DNA of 64,000 nucleotides from Ciona savignyi (taxonomy: Eukaryota; Chordata; Ascidiacea; Phlebobranchia; Cionidae). A program made the position numbers and the translations under genes. Below the pieces are notes generated by a model. That model was not told the origin of the DNA, ran no database searches, and saw only the letters and a program-made list of their open reading frames with translations. Below are positions 1 to 13,100 of the stretch, piece after piece. The DNA lies in the NCBI GenBank assembly GCA_000149265.1, contig CH002711.1, positions 554,686 through 618,685 on the forward strand. The letters run 5' to 3'. Each line of letters opens with the position of its first letter. Position 1 is the first letter of the stretch.

Positions 1-1112
1 AGTTGTTCCAGGGGTATCAACATCCACCCCAGTTGTTCCAGGAGTATCAACATCAATCCCAGTTGTTCCAGGTGTATCAACATCAACCCCAGTTGTTCCA
101 GGGGTATCAACATCAATCCCAGTTGTTCCAGGGGTATCAACATCCACCCCAGTTGTTCCAGGTGTATCAACATCAACCCAAGTTGTTCCAGGAGTATCAA
201 CATCAACCCCAGTTGTTCCAGGAGTATCAACATCAATCCCAGTTGTTCCAGGGGTATCAACATCCACCCCAGTTGTTCCAGGTGTATCAACATCAACCCA
301 AGTTGTTCCAGGAGTATCAACATCAACCCCAGTTGTTCCAGGAGTATCAACATCAACCCCAGTTGTTCCAGGGGTATCAACATCAACCCCAGTTGTTCCA
401 GGAGTATCAACATCAACCCCAGTTGTTCCAGGAGTATCAACATCAACCCCAGTTGTTCCAGGGGTATCAACATCAACCCCAGTTGTTCCAGGAGTATCAA
501 CATCAACCCCAGTTGTTCCAGGGGTATCAACATCAACCCCAGTTGTTCCAGGAGTATCAACATCAACCCCAGTTGTTCCAGGAGTATCAACATCCACCCC
601 ACTTGTTCCAGGGGTATCAACATCCACACCCAGTATGTATCCAGGGGTATCAACATCAACCCCAGTTGTTCCAGGAGTATCAACATCAACCCCAGTTGTT
701 CCAGGAGTATCAACATCAACCCCAGTTGTTCCAGGGGTATCAACATCAACCCCAGTTGTTCCAGGAGTATCAACATCAATCCCAGTTGTTCCAGGGGTAT
801 CAACATCAACCCCAGTTGTTCCAGGAGTATCAACATCAACCCCAGTTGTTCCAGGAGTATCAACATCAACCCCAGTTGTTCCAGGAGTATCAACATCAAC
901 CCCAGTTGTTCCAGGAGTATCAACATCAACCCCAGTTGTTCCAGGAGTATCAACATCAACCCCAGTTGTTCCAGGTGTATCAACATCAACCCCAGTTGTT
1001 CCAGGTGTATCAACATCAACCCCAGTTGTTCCAGGGGTTTCAACATCAACCCCAGTTGTTCCAGGAGTATCAACATCAATCCCAGTTGTTCCAGTTTTTC
1101 CTACATCCCCAG
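1..1112 (+). repeat. 30-bp coding tandem repeat (about 37 copies), mucin-like Thr/Ser/Pro tract
   Basis: An exon made almost entirely of a 30-bp unit encoding PGVSTSTPVV. The coding frame is the one starting at base 2: it joins in phase 1 at the donor after 1112 to the vWA-1 exon, and unit differences fall mostly at silent third positions in this frame (Gly GGA/GGG/GGT, Ser TCA/TCC). A Thr/Ile switch (ACC/ATC) is the main replacement. Near 601-662 one unit carries 1 plus 2 extra bases, a net 3, so the frame survives. A four-unit, 120-bp block (121-240) is repeated almost exactly at 241-360, a sign of recent unequal exchange. The tract is expected to be heavily O-glycosylated. The exon starts left of the window. 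Confidence 0.93.
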
Positions 1113-4100
1113 GTATTATGTGCATGTCCATTAAAGCATTTCTAAATTTAAAAAATGTTTATTATTCACACCAGGTGCAGTTGGTTGCAGAATTGACTTG
1201 GAATTGGTGGTCGATTCATCTTACAGCATTGGCGTTGAAGGCTTTATTACATTGAAAAAAATGCTTGGAAACCTTATCCAGAAGTTTGACATCAACAATG
1301 ATCAAACAAGAGTAAGTAGTATGGGTTATCTGTTTTCTTCTTCCAAGTCCAGTGACTGGGTAATATATATATTTTTTGGTGTAACCAAAGGGTACAACAC
1401 GCTCCTCTACTAATGTGATTGTGAGTGATTGAGGCGTTCTGTTGGTTTTAGTTTTAGAAAAGCCCAATAATCTTTTAGGTTCAGGTGATGTTTGTGTCTG
1501 AGGAAGGACACAACCAACTAGCTGGTGACAAGTTTTATTGATGCCATTGCAGTTAGGCATATTATAGTAATACAATCAAGAAAGAAGTATATATTACCAG
1601 GATTAGTAAAATAGACGGAGTCAATCATAAAGTCTTTATGTTTTATTCCTGTAAGGAAAAAATGGGTTTCAGAATACAAATGCCATGCACAATATCAAGC
1701 AGAAAATGGCAGGTTATCATCTTTAAATTTTCCCACGAATGGTCTGATGAACAACCAAACAGTTTGTTACAAATAAGGTGTAAGCTTCTTAACTAGTGAA
1801 TTACACATGACTTCATTTCAGGTGGGTCTGATGCAGTACAGCAAACGGTCTCAAGTTGAGTGGTTTCTGTCCACCTTCCCCGCCAATTTGGATGGAATGC
1901 TGAACAAAATAGAGCAGATGCAGATGCTGCAAGGTGTTACGTATACTTACCATGCATTGGAGCATGTATTACAAACTGTGATCGATGGTTCAGACCCAGG
2001 CAGAAGACCGGATGTTCCTTTTGTAGTTGTTTTGATCACAGATGGAAGGGCTAAGGTAAAATTTTCCAAAGTCTAACATTTGTTTTCCTCTCAAAATGTT
2101 GAAAATTTAACAAAGAAAGCGGGTTAGTATAAGATCATGTTTATTACTGTGAATGGAAAAACGCAAGGGGCATTAACACATGGATAATCGTCAGATCACC
2201 TTTTTCCCACTGGGTTACTGAAGCTATTGCAGTGTGTTGTGATTGCTTTACATGTTCCTTTAATTGGGTCAGGCAAATTCTGTTAAGTGGCTTGTCTAAG
2301 GACAAAACCAACTAGCTAATGACCAGTTTCCCACCTGCAACCTTTTGGCTGAAAAAATACTAAAAAAAATTAAAGCTAACTATTAACACACAGCTCCAGA
2401 AATTTATTTTTTTGCGCGACATTTTAACTAATGCTGAGTAACACTTTTTCGAAAACAAAAAAATGCTGATATTTTTTAAATAAATAGTAGATAACACTCA
2501 AAATCTCACCCATGAGTTTACTTTGTACCAAACCATATAATCTTCTTTCTAGGATGAAAATTTAAAACAGGAGGTTCTGCGTAAGATACAAGTGGTCCAT
2601 GATAAGTGGAACGAAACGTTTCACCTGATTACTATCGGGGTGGGTTCTGTTGACCCCCACCAACTTGAAGACATCGCTTCACAACACCAGTATGTTTACA
2701 TCGTGGAGGACATGAATGAAGCCAATTCGATCGTGGACCCTGTAGCCACGAGTATTTGCAGAGCTCCGCAGCATGTGACTCGTAAGCGGGATTTTTTGTA
2801 CTGGCTTTAGGGTTATTATAGAAATATAAACAAACTTGTGTTAGTGCAGTGTAGCATTATTATGGATAAAGGGAGTTGTATTAAGTAGCTTGGAAAATAA
2901 GTATTTAGGTAAGAAGTATGTATATTCATTTTCTATCTCAGTGAATAGAAAGATAATCCTTATTTTTTTAGGAAAGCTGAAAGGGTAATCTTTTGGATTT
3001 ATAATATAATTTTTGTTACCTATTGTATATTGTGTGATTTTGTGGTAATTACGACCAGTATTTTTATTATTTTTATTGTTAACCACCGGTATTTTTATTA
3101 TTTTCCTATTTTTGACTGATCAATAACAATTGTCACATTTTTGTTGCTGTAATGGAAAAAATATTTTAAATCCGCTGTATATTTAACAGATTAGTTCTAT
3201 AAGTTCAGTTTCCATTTTATATTTGTAGACTTTCATATTAATACAATGTAAAGTAATCTAGACAACATTAACATACAGTGACTATTGTTGTGCTGACTCT
3301 CACTCATTATAAAACATTCCAACTAAAAACTTTTTATTACAGATCCTGTGGTTTTAACTACAACGGTACCTACAGTGCAACCAGGTGTGGATACCATTAA
3401 TTTGATTTAAACATCATGTGTATAATGTATATATATATATATATATATATGTATAATGAGAGACAGTGATTTCTCCCAAAATATACTATCAAACCAAAAA
3501 ACTTAAATTAATTTTAAAAGTTCACTAAGAAATATCACTGAAAAAAACAGTTTTAAGATGATGTTGGTGTTGATACTAATATTTATGGTTGGAAAAAGTG
3601 CACAAGATGTTATCATACTGGTATTTGTTAAAATACCATAGGCCGCCAAGTAATAGAAGCTATTGCTGTGTGTTTTTTTATGATTGCAAATGGCTTTAGT
3701 TTTTGTTTATAAACTGTGTTAAACTGTCCGTTAACTGTCTTCCAAATAGTTAACAGACAAGCTAGCGGCAAGATTGGTTACCACACCTTTTAGTTCGATT
3801 TTTATCTTAGTGGTTGTAAAAGAGCAGCAATGATATACAGGTGTCATTAGAGCAGTGGTCTTTATTGTTTACTCTTGTTATTACTTTTTATTATTCTATT
3901 AGTGCTTTACTTTGAGTTGTTTTTCAATTTTTCCATAATGTTTGGAAATAAACCATTGGTTTTAAGTATTCGACGTTATTTTCAGAATGTTGGTACATGC
4001 CTCCAACTGATATAATATTTGTGCTCGACGGTTCAAGATCAGACAACAGCCAACTTCGATTGATGCAGAATAAAATTCTTTTGTCAAACTTAACTAGATT

Positions 4101-7100
4101 GTTGAAGCTTGGAGCAACTGACACACAAGTATTTCTTTTGGATAAATTTGTAAAAGATATTTTAGAATTAAACCTGACATGCATTTTTGCAATTGTGTCT
4201 CTTGCTCAGAAACATTACAGACATTGCTTCAACCCACTTAAAATCATCTGCTTAAGATATAATAAAAACAAATTGTACATCATGCAGAATTGCATATGTG
4301 CCATCTCGATCCAAATGTTAGAATAAATTCTACCAGTAATAAATTATGGCAAATGTGACAGTGAAAAACAAACTTTAATTATAATTGTGACAGTGAAAAA
4401 ATTATAATTCCAACAAACTCTTATTATAATTTCCATCATACTAGGTTGGAGTTTTTCTTTATGACAATGAACTGCACAGTTCTGTACCATACGGCTTTCC
4501 ATTGGGTGAATACATCAATAACGAGCAACTGCAAATCGCAATAGACCGACTTGAAAATCCTGACAACGACGTCATGTTTTTCACACCAGCTATAAAAGAG
4601 GCTCTTAGTCATAAATTACAAGGTATGAAGCAACTTTCAAGTGTCTTGGAAAAGTCTGCAAAATTGGCTTCAGAAATTAATTTAGATTACAAGATATTTA
4701 TCATGCCTTGTTTTAGGAAAAAAACAGTATTTGCAGTACAGAAAGGATATATGATTATATTTTCAATATTGATCATTTTTTACAAATATACATTGGTGTG
4801 TTTATCTATGATATGATATTCATGTTTATCCCAGTGAATGAGAAAACCAGGGAGGGTAACGTACGGCAATTGTTCGATTACCTCGCACCCACTGACTAGT
4901 TAACAGAACCATTGTGTTATACCTATGATTGTGTCATACCTATGCACATAATGTTGCAAATTATAAATATTATTATTGTTAGAATCTGCTGGAGGTCGAC
5001 CAAACGCCCGAAAAATTGCTGTCATCGAAGTTACACGGACACAGCCACCGGATTACGATTCCACCGGCATGTCTTCGCCTTCCCTAAACAGCATCATCAC
5101 TGGAACGATTCTCACTAACACTGAGGTTGTGGCGATTGTGGTGCCCAATGATGAACTGGAGGAGCTGGAATTGCTGCAGGAATCAGTCGGAGATAAAGCT
5201 CACGTGATTTTATCTCAAGATTTCAGTCAATTAACGGACAATTTAGAAGAGTTAAAACAGCACATTTGTGGAGGTAGGATATTTTGATGGAGTAATAACT
5301 ATTTATGAACTTCTACAGCAACATAGCCCTGTCAGTTAAGAGTATTGGTTCTTAGTTAAAAGGTATTTGGATTGTAAAAAGCATTGCAATTGGTCAGTTG
5401 TGTCCTTTGGTAAGATACAAATTGGACATCGCCTAAACCCATGTATAATCAAGTGAACGTACCCCTTCATAAGGGTACAAATCGATATCATACAGGTAGG
5501 AGGTATATGGCTACCACATATTTAGTTCATGTTCTTGTGATTATATCATTGATTTATATGCTGACTCTTTAACTTCTAGAACCACCTGTCACAACCACAA
5601 CAGCCACAACAAGCACAACTATAACTACAGGTATCTACTTCTTTTTAATGTGAAAAAAAGTTTTACTTTGTTTTTAAATAGTGGGTTTAATGAGTTTAAA
5701 GAAAAATAAATTGATCCCAGTCATATGGATACATTGTAATAGCTACCGCAACCATATAGTGGCCAAATGTTAGACTGACAATTGCGATTTGATTAGTCCC
5801 TATTTATTTTACATTGGAAATATGAATATCTGGATTCTATGTCGTTAAATATTTTTTGTTACAGGACCTACAACTGCACAAAGCACAGCTATTACCCAAG
5901 GTAAGTTAAATTTATAACTTTACACTAAGAAACAATACATATAATATATATTCCTACTACACCAGTGGCTATAGGCAATGACTGAGTTTCTCAAACCCTG
6001 ATGTTATAAAATTGGCCTTGTAATATTTAGATAAATATATATTACACAGAGTGTACCTGTTTAACATAGACAAATCTTTTTTAACCAGTCAGTTTTTGAA
6101 TCCTTATTTACATGGCCATTCCCTGGTATGGTACACTAAAGGAGCTGAGCTAGTTTTTGATTCTGGTAGAATATCTGTAACAAAAAAATGATGTAGTATT
6201 ATTGTTTTGTAGTTTGGAAATATAAGTCTATATAATTATATATATAGAACCAAACTTATGCCTTTTTTTCACTATAGTGTGAGAAAAAATTACATGTTTA
6301 ACATTATTGATTGTTAATCAAAGCCATTATATAGTTTTAGCAAAGTGAAAACTAATACAGCTATTGCGAATTAAATACATAATACAGCTATAGCTAAATG
6401 AATACTGAATTCGTCTTCAATCTTACCAAGCTGAAACTTCCTAGTTAAAGGTTCCTACCACTGCCATTTAAAAACTCACAGTTTGGAAGAGAATATTCAA
6501 ATTTACCCAACCCACGCACAACCAGGACCCTAGTTTGGTAGTATCTAGCACAACCATTGGTACAGTAAATGTTTTTTTTACAGATTGCAGCTCCATGCCA
6601 CCTACTGACATACTCTTCATACTGGATGGCTCACAAGGCATAGACACGACTGCTGGTCGCTATTACAAGGAAATGCTTGAGTCTGTTGCAGCCCCCTTGG
6701 CCATTGGACCAAACAATACTCAGGTAGATAAATTTGTGTTTAATTAAAAGTTTCAGTAGTTAAAATAGAATGGCTAAAAGGAAGATATAAATGGTCACCT
6801 TAGACACTGTGTTGCAGATTAACAGGTAATATGCTTTTCAATTCGGTGCAGGTATATAATATAGATAGTTTAGGTTAGGATAGGATAGGATATTCATCTT
6901 TATCCCCGTGAATGGGAAAACCAAGGGGGTTATCACACGGGCAATCGTCAGATCACCTCGCGCCCATCGTCGGGTTACCGGAGCTATTGTAGTGTGTTGT
7001 GTATATATAATAGACGCATTCCTTTAATTTAGTAGAACCCATTAATCCGCTGGGTTCAGGCAATGTCCGTAAAGTGCCTTGCCCAAGGACACAACCGACT

Positions 7101-10100
7101 AGCTAGCGATCAGTTTTTAGAAAAGCCTTTGTAAAAAGATAGTACAGAGAGTTGCTGTTTAAAATTGTTGGGGGAAAATGTTGCATTCACCAGATTAGTT
7201 TGTGTAAAATTACATCTATTAAAGACCATAGAAATGTATCTAAGAAGGACCGGTGATGAGTAACATAATATTTGATAGAAAAATAGACAACTTTTATACA
7301 AGTTTTGATTTAAATATTAAATAAAATGCCATTTTTTATCAAGCAAATAATTTTCTTCAAAGGTTGGTGTCAACTTCTACAGTGACGCACTGCACACAGA
7401 CTATCCCAATGGATTCCACATCAACGAATTCACCAACTATGATAACCTTCTCAGTGGAATCAGTAATATCTCACTACCACTGGGCTCCAGGGGACAATTT
7501 GCTTCTGTGATTGAACAAGCCGTAGGCCAACTTTTCACAGGTGAGAGGGAAAATTTGATAATATCATTTTAAGTGTATATTAAAATTACAAATTTTTCTA
7601 TATTAGTTGTACCAATTCATTATAATTCAGGCACAGGTTACTTACTTTTAAAAATTTTGTTACAGTCATTTTATACCCATCACACTTAATTATTATATCA
7701 TATTTGTTGTTTAAATTATACTTGTGTGGATTTGAATAAAAGTACTATTTAAGTTACTGATTGCTACAATACAGCATAATGATTTGTTGTTTTATTCTAC
7801 ACATCGGTGGATTTTCCTGCACCTTAAGGCAAATCAAATGATAGAATCTATTATAACAAATAAAATTAGTCCTAATAATAAATAAATAATCTCATGCATT
7901 GTAGGTTCTTTCGGTGCTCGTCCTGATGCCCAGAAGGTGGCAGTAGTGACAATCACCGATTTAGCACCTCCACATTCAAGCCCATCAATTGATGATGTCA
8001 TAACTGCCTCTGTAATCCGAGGGGTTAATGTCATTGCACTGGTGCTTCCCCCAAATCAGGACTTACCAGTGAATGATGTGGATAAACTAAAGGCATCCAT
8101 TGGAAGAGCAATTCATTCATCAAATGTGATTTCACTCTCTGGCTTTGACCAGCTGCCTAGTATTGCGCAAGATCTAACTCAAAGAATATGTGGTAAATCA
8201 CTATTGTCCATACTACATTTCACCAGAAACCATTTTGAAAGTATATAAATTCCAAATTAACCAATTAGAAATTTTGTTCCCCCTAAATTTAAGGAAATAT
8301 TTTCCCATTGAGCAGAATTCAAGTTCAGGTTTTAGTTTTCCATTATGTTATTTACATCTGCTAATTTTTTTCTGTCTTACAGTTACAGCTGTTGTAACAA
8401 CCCCTGCTTTGCCACCAAAAGGTAGGATGCTACTTTATTTCCTGTTTAGTTATACCTTTTAACCCACTGCTATAATCCAAGAAAAATCGATTTAAGAAAT
8501 ACAAAATAAACCAGAGTTGGGTAACTTAAGCTTCCTGTTGATATGTTGAATGTTCTTATTAATTTTAGGCCTAGATGTGTTCATTTAAATTATTTTGTAT
8601 AAGATCATGTTCATGTTTATCTCCGTGTATGGGAAAATGCAAGGGGGTTAACACACATTTAATCATTAGATAACCTCGCGCTCACAGAGCTATTGGAGTG
8701 TTTTGTATATGATTAAGACGTTCCCTGAATTAAGTAGAACCTGGTAACCCATTGAGTTTAATTTAAAGTCGCTCAGTACACAACTAACTAGCTAGTGACC
8801 AGTTTTAAACCTGCAACCCTTAGACTGAAAGGTGACACACACACCCAACCAGCCACAAATTAAACCTCATTTGTATTACTTTTTAGCTTGTGACAGCATA
8901 CCTAATGATGTGATTGTATTGGTGGATAGCTCTAGTGATCTGGCACTTAAGTTAAACAACGACAATTCGGTTCTTTTTGATTTTATCCAACAACTTTCGT
9001 CGAAGTTTGTTGTTTCGGAAACAAAAACTCAGGTGCAGCTTTAAATACTGCAATACCATCCTTAAAATATTATTTAAAGAGACGATACATATATTTATCC
9101 TGAGGATAAAATATCTGCTGTGTTAAAATATAGGTTATTTAGCTGTATTCCGTGTGGGAAAACGGCTATCCCTTATAGTGCGGGTATTATAAGGAACATT
9201 TGTTTAACCCATTTATTTTTACTAGATATTAACTCCATCTGAATTGTTCTTTAAATCTTTAAAAGACACAAATTCAGCAGTATTTAAAATAAGAATTTTG
9301 ACTAAATTATTAGAAACAAAAATAAATGGATGAGAAAAAATGAGCAAAAAATTAATAATGGCAATCTTAAAAAATACCATTATTGGTTTCATTAACATTG
9401 CTTATTTCATAGGATAGGATAGGATAGGATATTCATGTTTATCCCCGTGAATGGGAAAACCAAGAGGGTTAACACACAGGCAATTGTCAGATCACCTCTC
9501 GCCCACCGTCGGGTTACCAGAGCTATTGCAGTTTGTTGTATATGATGGACACGTTCCTTCAATTTGGTAAAAACCCATTAAGCCGCTGGGCTCAGGCAAT
9601 GTCCGTAAAGTGCCTTGCCCAAGGACACAACCGACTAGCTAGCGACCAGTTTCGCAACGGCAACCTTTCGATTGAAAGGCGACGTACTTAACCGCCAGAC
9701 TAACCGGCCGGACATGCATAACAAATATAAATTTAATTATTTTATCCTACAGTTCACTACTCTGCTGTATGACAATGAGACTCATGAGGATTATGCTAAT
9801 TACATCTCCAATAATGGTGAAATAAATGGTCAACATCCATCAGTAACATTAGCATACGGAAAACGAAATATTGGAGATGCTTTGGTAGATTTTGCAAACA
9901 AATTCCAAAGTAATTTATTTTTTAAAATTATCATTTTTTAATTTTTTACCTTTTAATCAGAAAAAAAATAATTGTAACATTTTTAATTCAAAAGTTTATT
10001 TACTGTTTATGTTTTGTAAGTATATCATACTTTATACTTTGAAATGTTTAAAACACACCCCTGTATACTTAAGTTACTACTAGTATTTTATCATCTTTTA

Positions 10101-13100
10101 AAATATAATTCTCTTTTCACCAGACAACCAAATCGATGGGTTGTCTGATCGTCATGTTCTTATCCGAAGTGCTGTGATCCTCATCGATGAGGATGTTGCT
10201 TCTGATATCAACTCCTTGGACCAAGGGCTTCAGGCTCTTAAGAGAACAGACTTAAGCTGGCATATTTACCTCATTTTAGTGTCTACTAACCAACAGGAAC
10301 ATCTCAATGGGGACACCAATGTAGTTAATGGGGACTCGGATGTGGATCATCAAGTTAATGGCTTGGAAAACTTAAAATTAAATCTTGATAGCTACCGACC
10401 GTTTATAAAGTATTCGGCTGTAAAGGGAGGTTACCAAGCTCTAGTTGATGATATGCTTTTGGACGACCTAAGCACAAGATTATGCGACGGTGGGTAGTGG
10501 TTGCTAGTCTGGTTTAAGTAAGGAATGTAAACGAGGCGGACATGACATACAGGTTGTACATTACATTCTACTATTTGAGATGAGACTATGACTGCTGAGT
10601 GCCATCTTACAAGCTCACATTCACAATGCAGATGAATCCCTCTCTACAATTTATATTTGTTCGCTATATCATTATTATTATTATTTGACAGTTGAAAGAA
10701 AATAGCCAAGATTATGATATTTCTAATCAATTTAATATTTTAGGTATGATGGCATTTATACCTCGGGAAAATGTCACCACACTCATTCCGACAACTTCAG
10801 GTCTTGCTGTCTCGACACCATCAATCCCAACTGAGTTAACCTCAACAACTCCATCTATATTGACTGTCGAACCAACTTCTGTAGTGACAATCACACCAGG
10901 CGTTGTGTTGAGCACAACAAGTGCTGTGACTGGCCCAACAAGACCTCCTCCAGGAGGTAGGAATATACGAAAGTCAATGGTAGTAATAATTAAATTTAAC
11001 TTCTCATTATACAATCTTGCACTCATGGACAAACAACATGTTTAGTTACTTTTCTGCATAGATGTGTCAACAGGAAAAATATTTAGCCGTCATTGCCGTG
11101 ATCGAATTAATTCAATGAATCAAAAAAAATCATTGTACTGTCTAATATTAAACACATGTTATATAGCTTTGAAAACTTGACTATAAACACAAGCTATTCT
11201 GACCCACTTTATAATACCTGATCTGGCTGTTTCAAAATATATGGGCAAAGATTTTGACATGTATTAAATTGGCCCCAAAGTACTAAATGGCTCAGACTGA
11301 AGCTAAAGTGCAATAATGTTTATAACGTAATGTTAACAAAAAAGAATAAAAAATACTTGATTTTTACACCAGCTTTTCAGTTATGTTAAGTGAAATTTTC
11401 AGGATTTGAGCTGGTTTGCGACGAAAGAGCAAATCTTGCTTTTATTGTGGATGCGAAATTGATAAAAGGAAGCAGAGATGAAAGAACAGCACTTCATAAG
11501 TTCATGGAGGATGCGGTTGATGTCTTCACGCTCGGCAACGATCATGTGCAGGTAGCGATTTATGGGTTGATAATAATTTTCATGTTGGGTAAGGTAAAGA
11601 TGTAATTCATAATTACTTTCGGAGAGTTATTAAGTATTGAAGTACTACCTGATCTATTTCGATTTAAGGAGTTGTTTGGTATGTATACATAGGCATGTGA
11701 CTTTGATAATTAGCTTAAAGAGCAATGCTGGTGAAGTGGGCAGCACATTGCTCATATCCAACTTTTGTAGCCACTGGATGTTGAACTAAACCCTTCTTAA
11801 TATGTAATCATTGACTGATCTTTTGTGACTATACATACAAACCAATTTATTTAGAACTTTCTATTCAATTAGACCAGCGGTGAACCTTTTAAGATATTGT
11901 CTACAGCAAATAAGCTTCAATAAATTAATTGATACTTTATCCTTAAAAATGCATAACAAATACAGTCATAACAAATATTACACACACTGATGTGGTATAT
12001 ACCAGTAGGATTGTAAATGCATGTAAACTGTCAATTCTCTGCATATTAACCTTTAACATAGCCTTTACTATTTTATCTCTTAACCGTGCAAATATATCCG
12101 CAGATTTCAGTCATATCTACTGACAGGGATGATGGGGTTATTCTCCCATTTGGTGCCAACCAAACTGTGGAAGGAATAAAATCGATTTTAAACAAGACTC
12201 TATCATCACCGGATCTTCAAAAAAATATGTTTGGAGAGGAAGCTTTAACGAATGATGTAATTATGCGTGTAATATCAGATATTCACAACACAACTACAGG
12301 CAAAGCAGTAATTAATGTAAGTGTGTTTGGCATTTTTTATTCAATATTTTAGTGGTTTTGTTTTTAGTATATTTAAGGCAATATTGTCAACTTTGTATTT
12401 GTAGTAAATGTTATATAACATTTTGTCTTTTTGCTTTAATGGTACTCTGACATTGTATTTGTATTTAATTTTTTTCTTTTAGAATGTTCCTTTGCTCTTA
12501 GCTTAAACAAGTTGTATATTATCGGTCTAAAATGGTGATTTTTCAGTTTATTTTGGACCGAAGACCTGAGCATGTCAATCACTCTGTGCTGGAAGCCTTA
12601 TACAGCAACAATGTGACAGTGGCTGTGTATGCACGTCATCCACGTGCTACGGGGGGTCAGGCACGGAACTTGGTCATCAACCCCTCTTTATACAAACCGG
12701 TGCTGACATTAAAACAGCTTTCTGAAGCTGGAAATTCAACTTTTGAGTCGGTTTGTTATGACTACCCCCTTCATCCCCCCACCACTGCTCGTTGCTCCCA
12801 CCTAGTTGCCGATTTGGTTTTCCTGATTGATAGAAAATATCTAGCGGATAACGGGATCCCACTAAAATCCTTTATGGTTGATTTAGTTGAAAATTTCAAT
12901 GTGGGTCCAAACTATGTTAGAGTATCCGCTGTTTTATATGGTGGGGGAATTCCCCCCTATCGAGTATTCGGATTGGACGACTATTCCAGAAGAAGTGTTG
13001 TACAGGATGCCCTTATATGGATAAACGGTTCGTCACAGCCAACCATCCCTAAACATTTGATTGACGGAGTCGATTTTGTAAAGCAGGTTGCCTTTAGACC

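Noticed and set aside
1..1112. CRISPR-like array
   Set aside because: Direct 30-bp repeats are head to tail without spacers and code for protein in a eukaryotic gene.
3..1145. 380-residue frame of FQxYQHQPQL repeats on the plus strand
   Set aside because: A shadow frame of the 30-bp repeat: its residue changes (Gly/Glu/Val) fall at sites that are silent in the base-2 frame, and it does not join the vWA-1 exon in phase.
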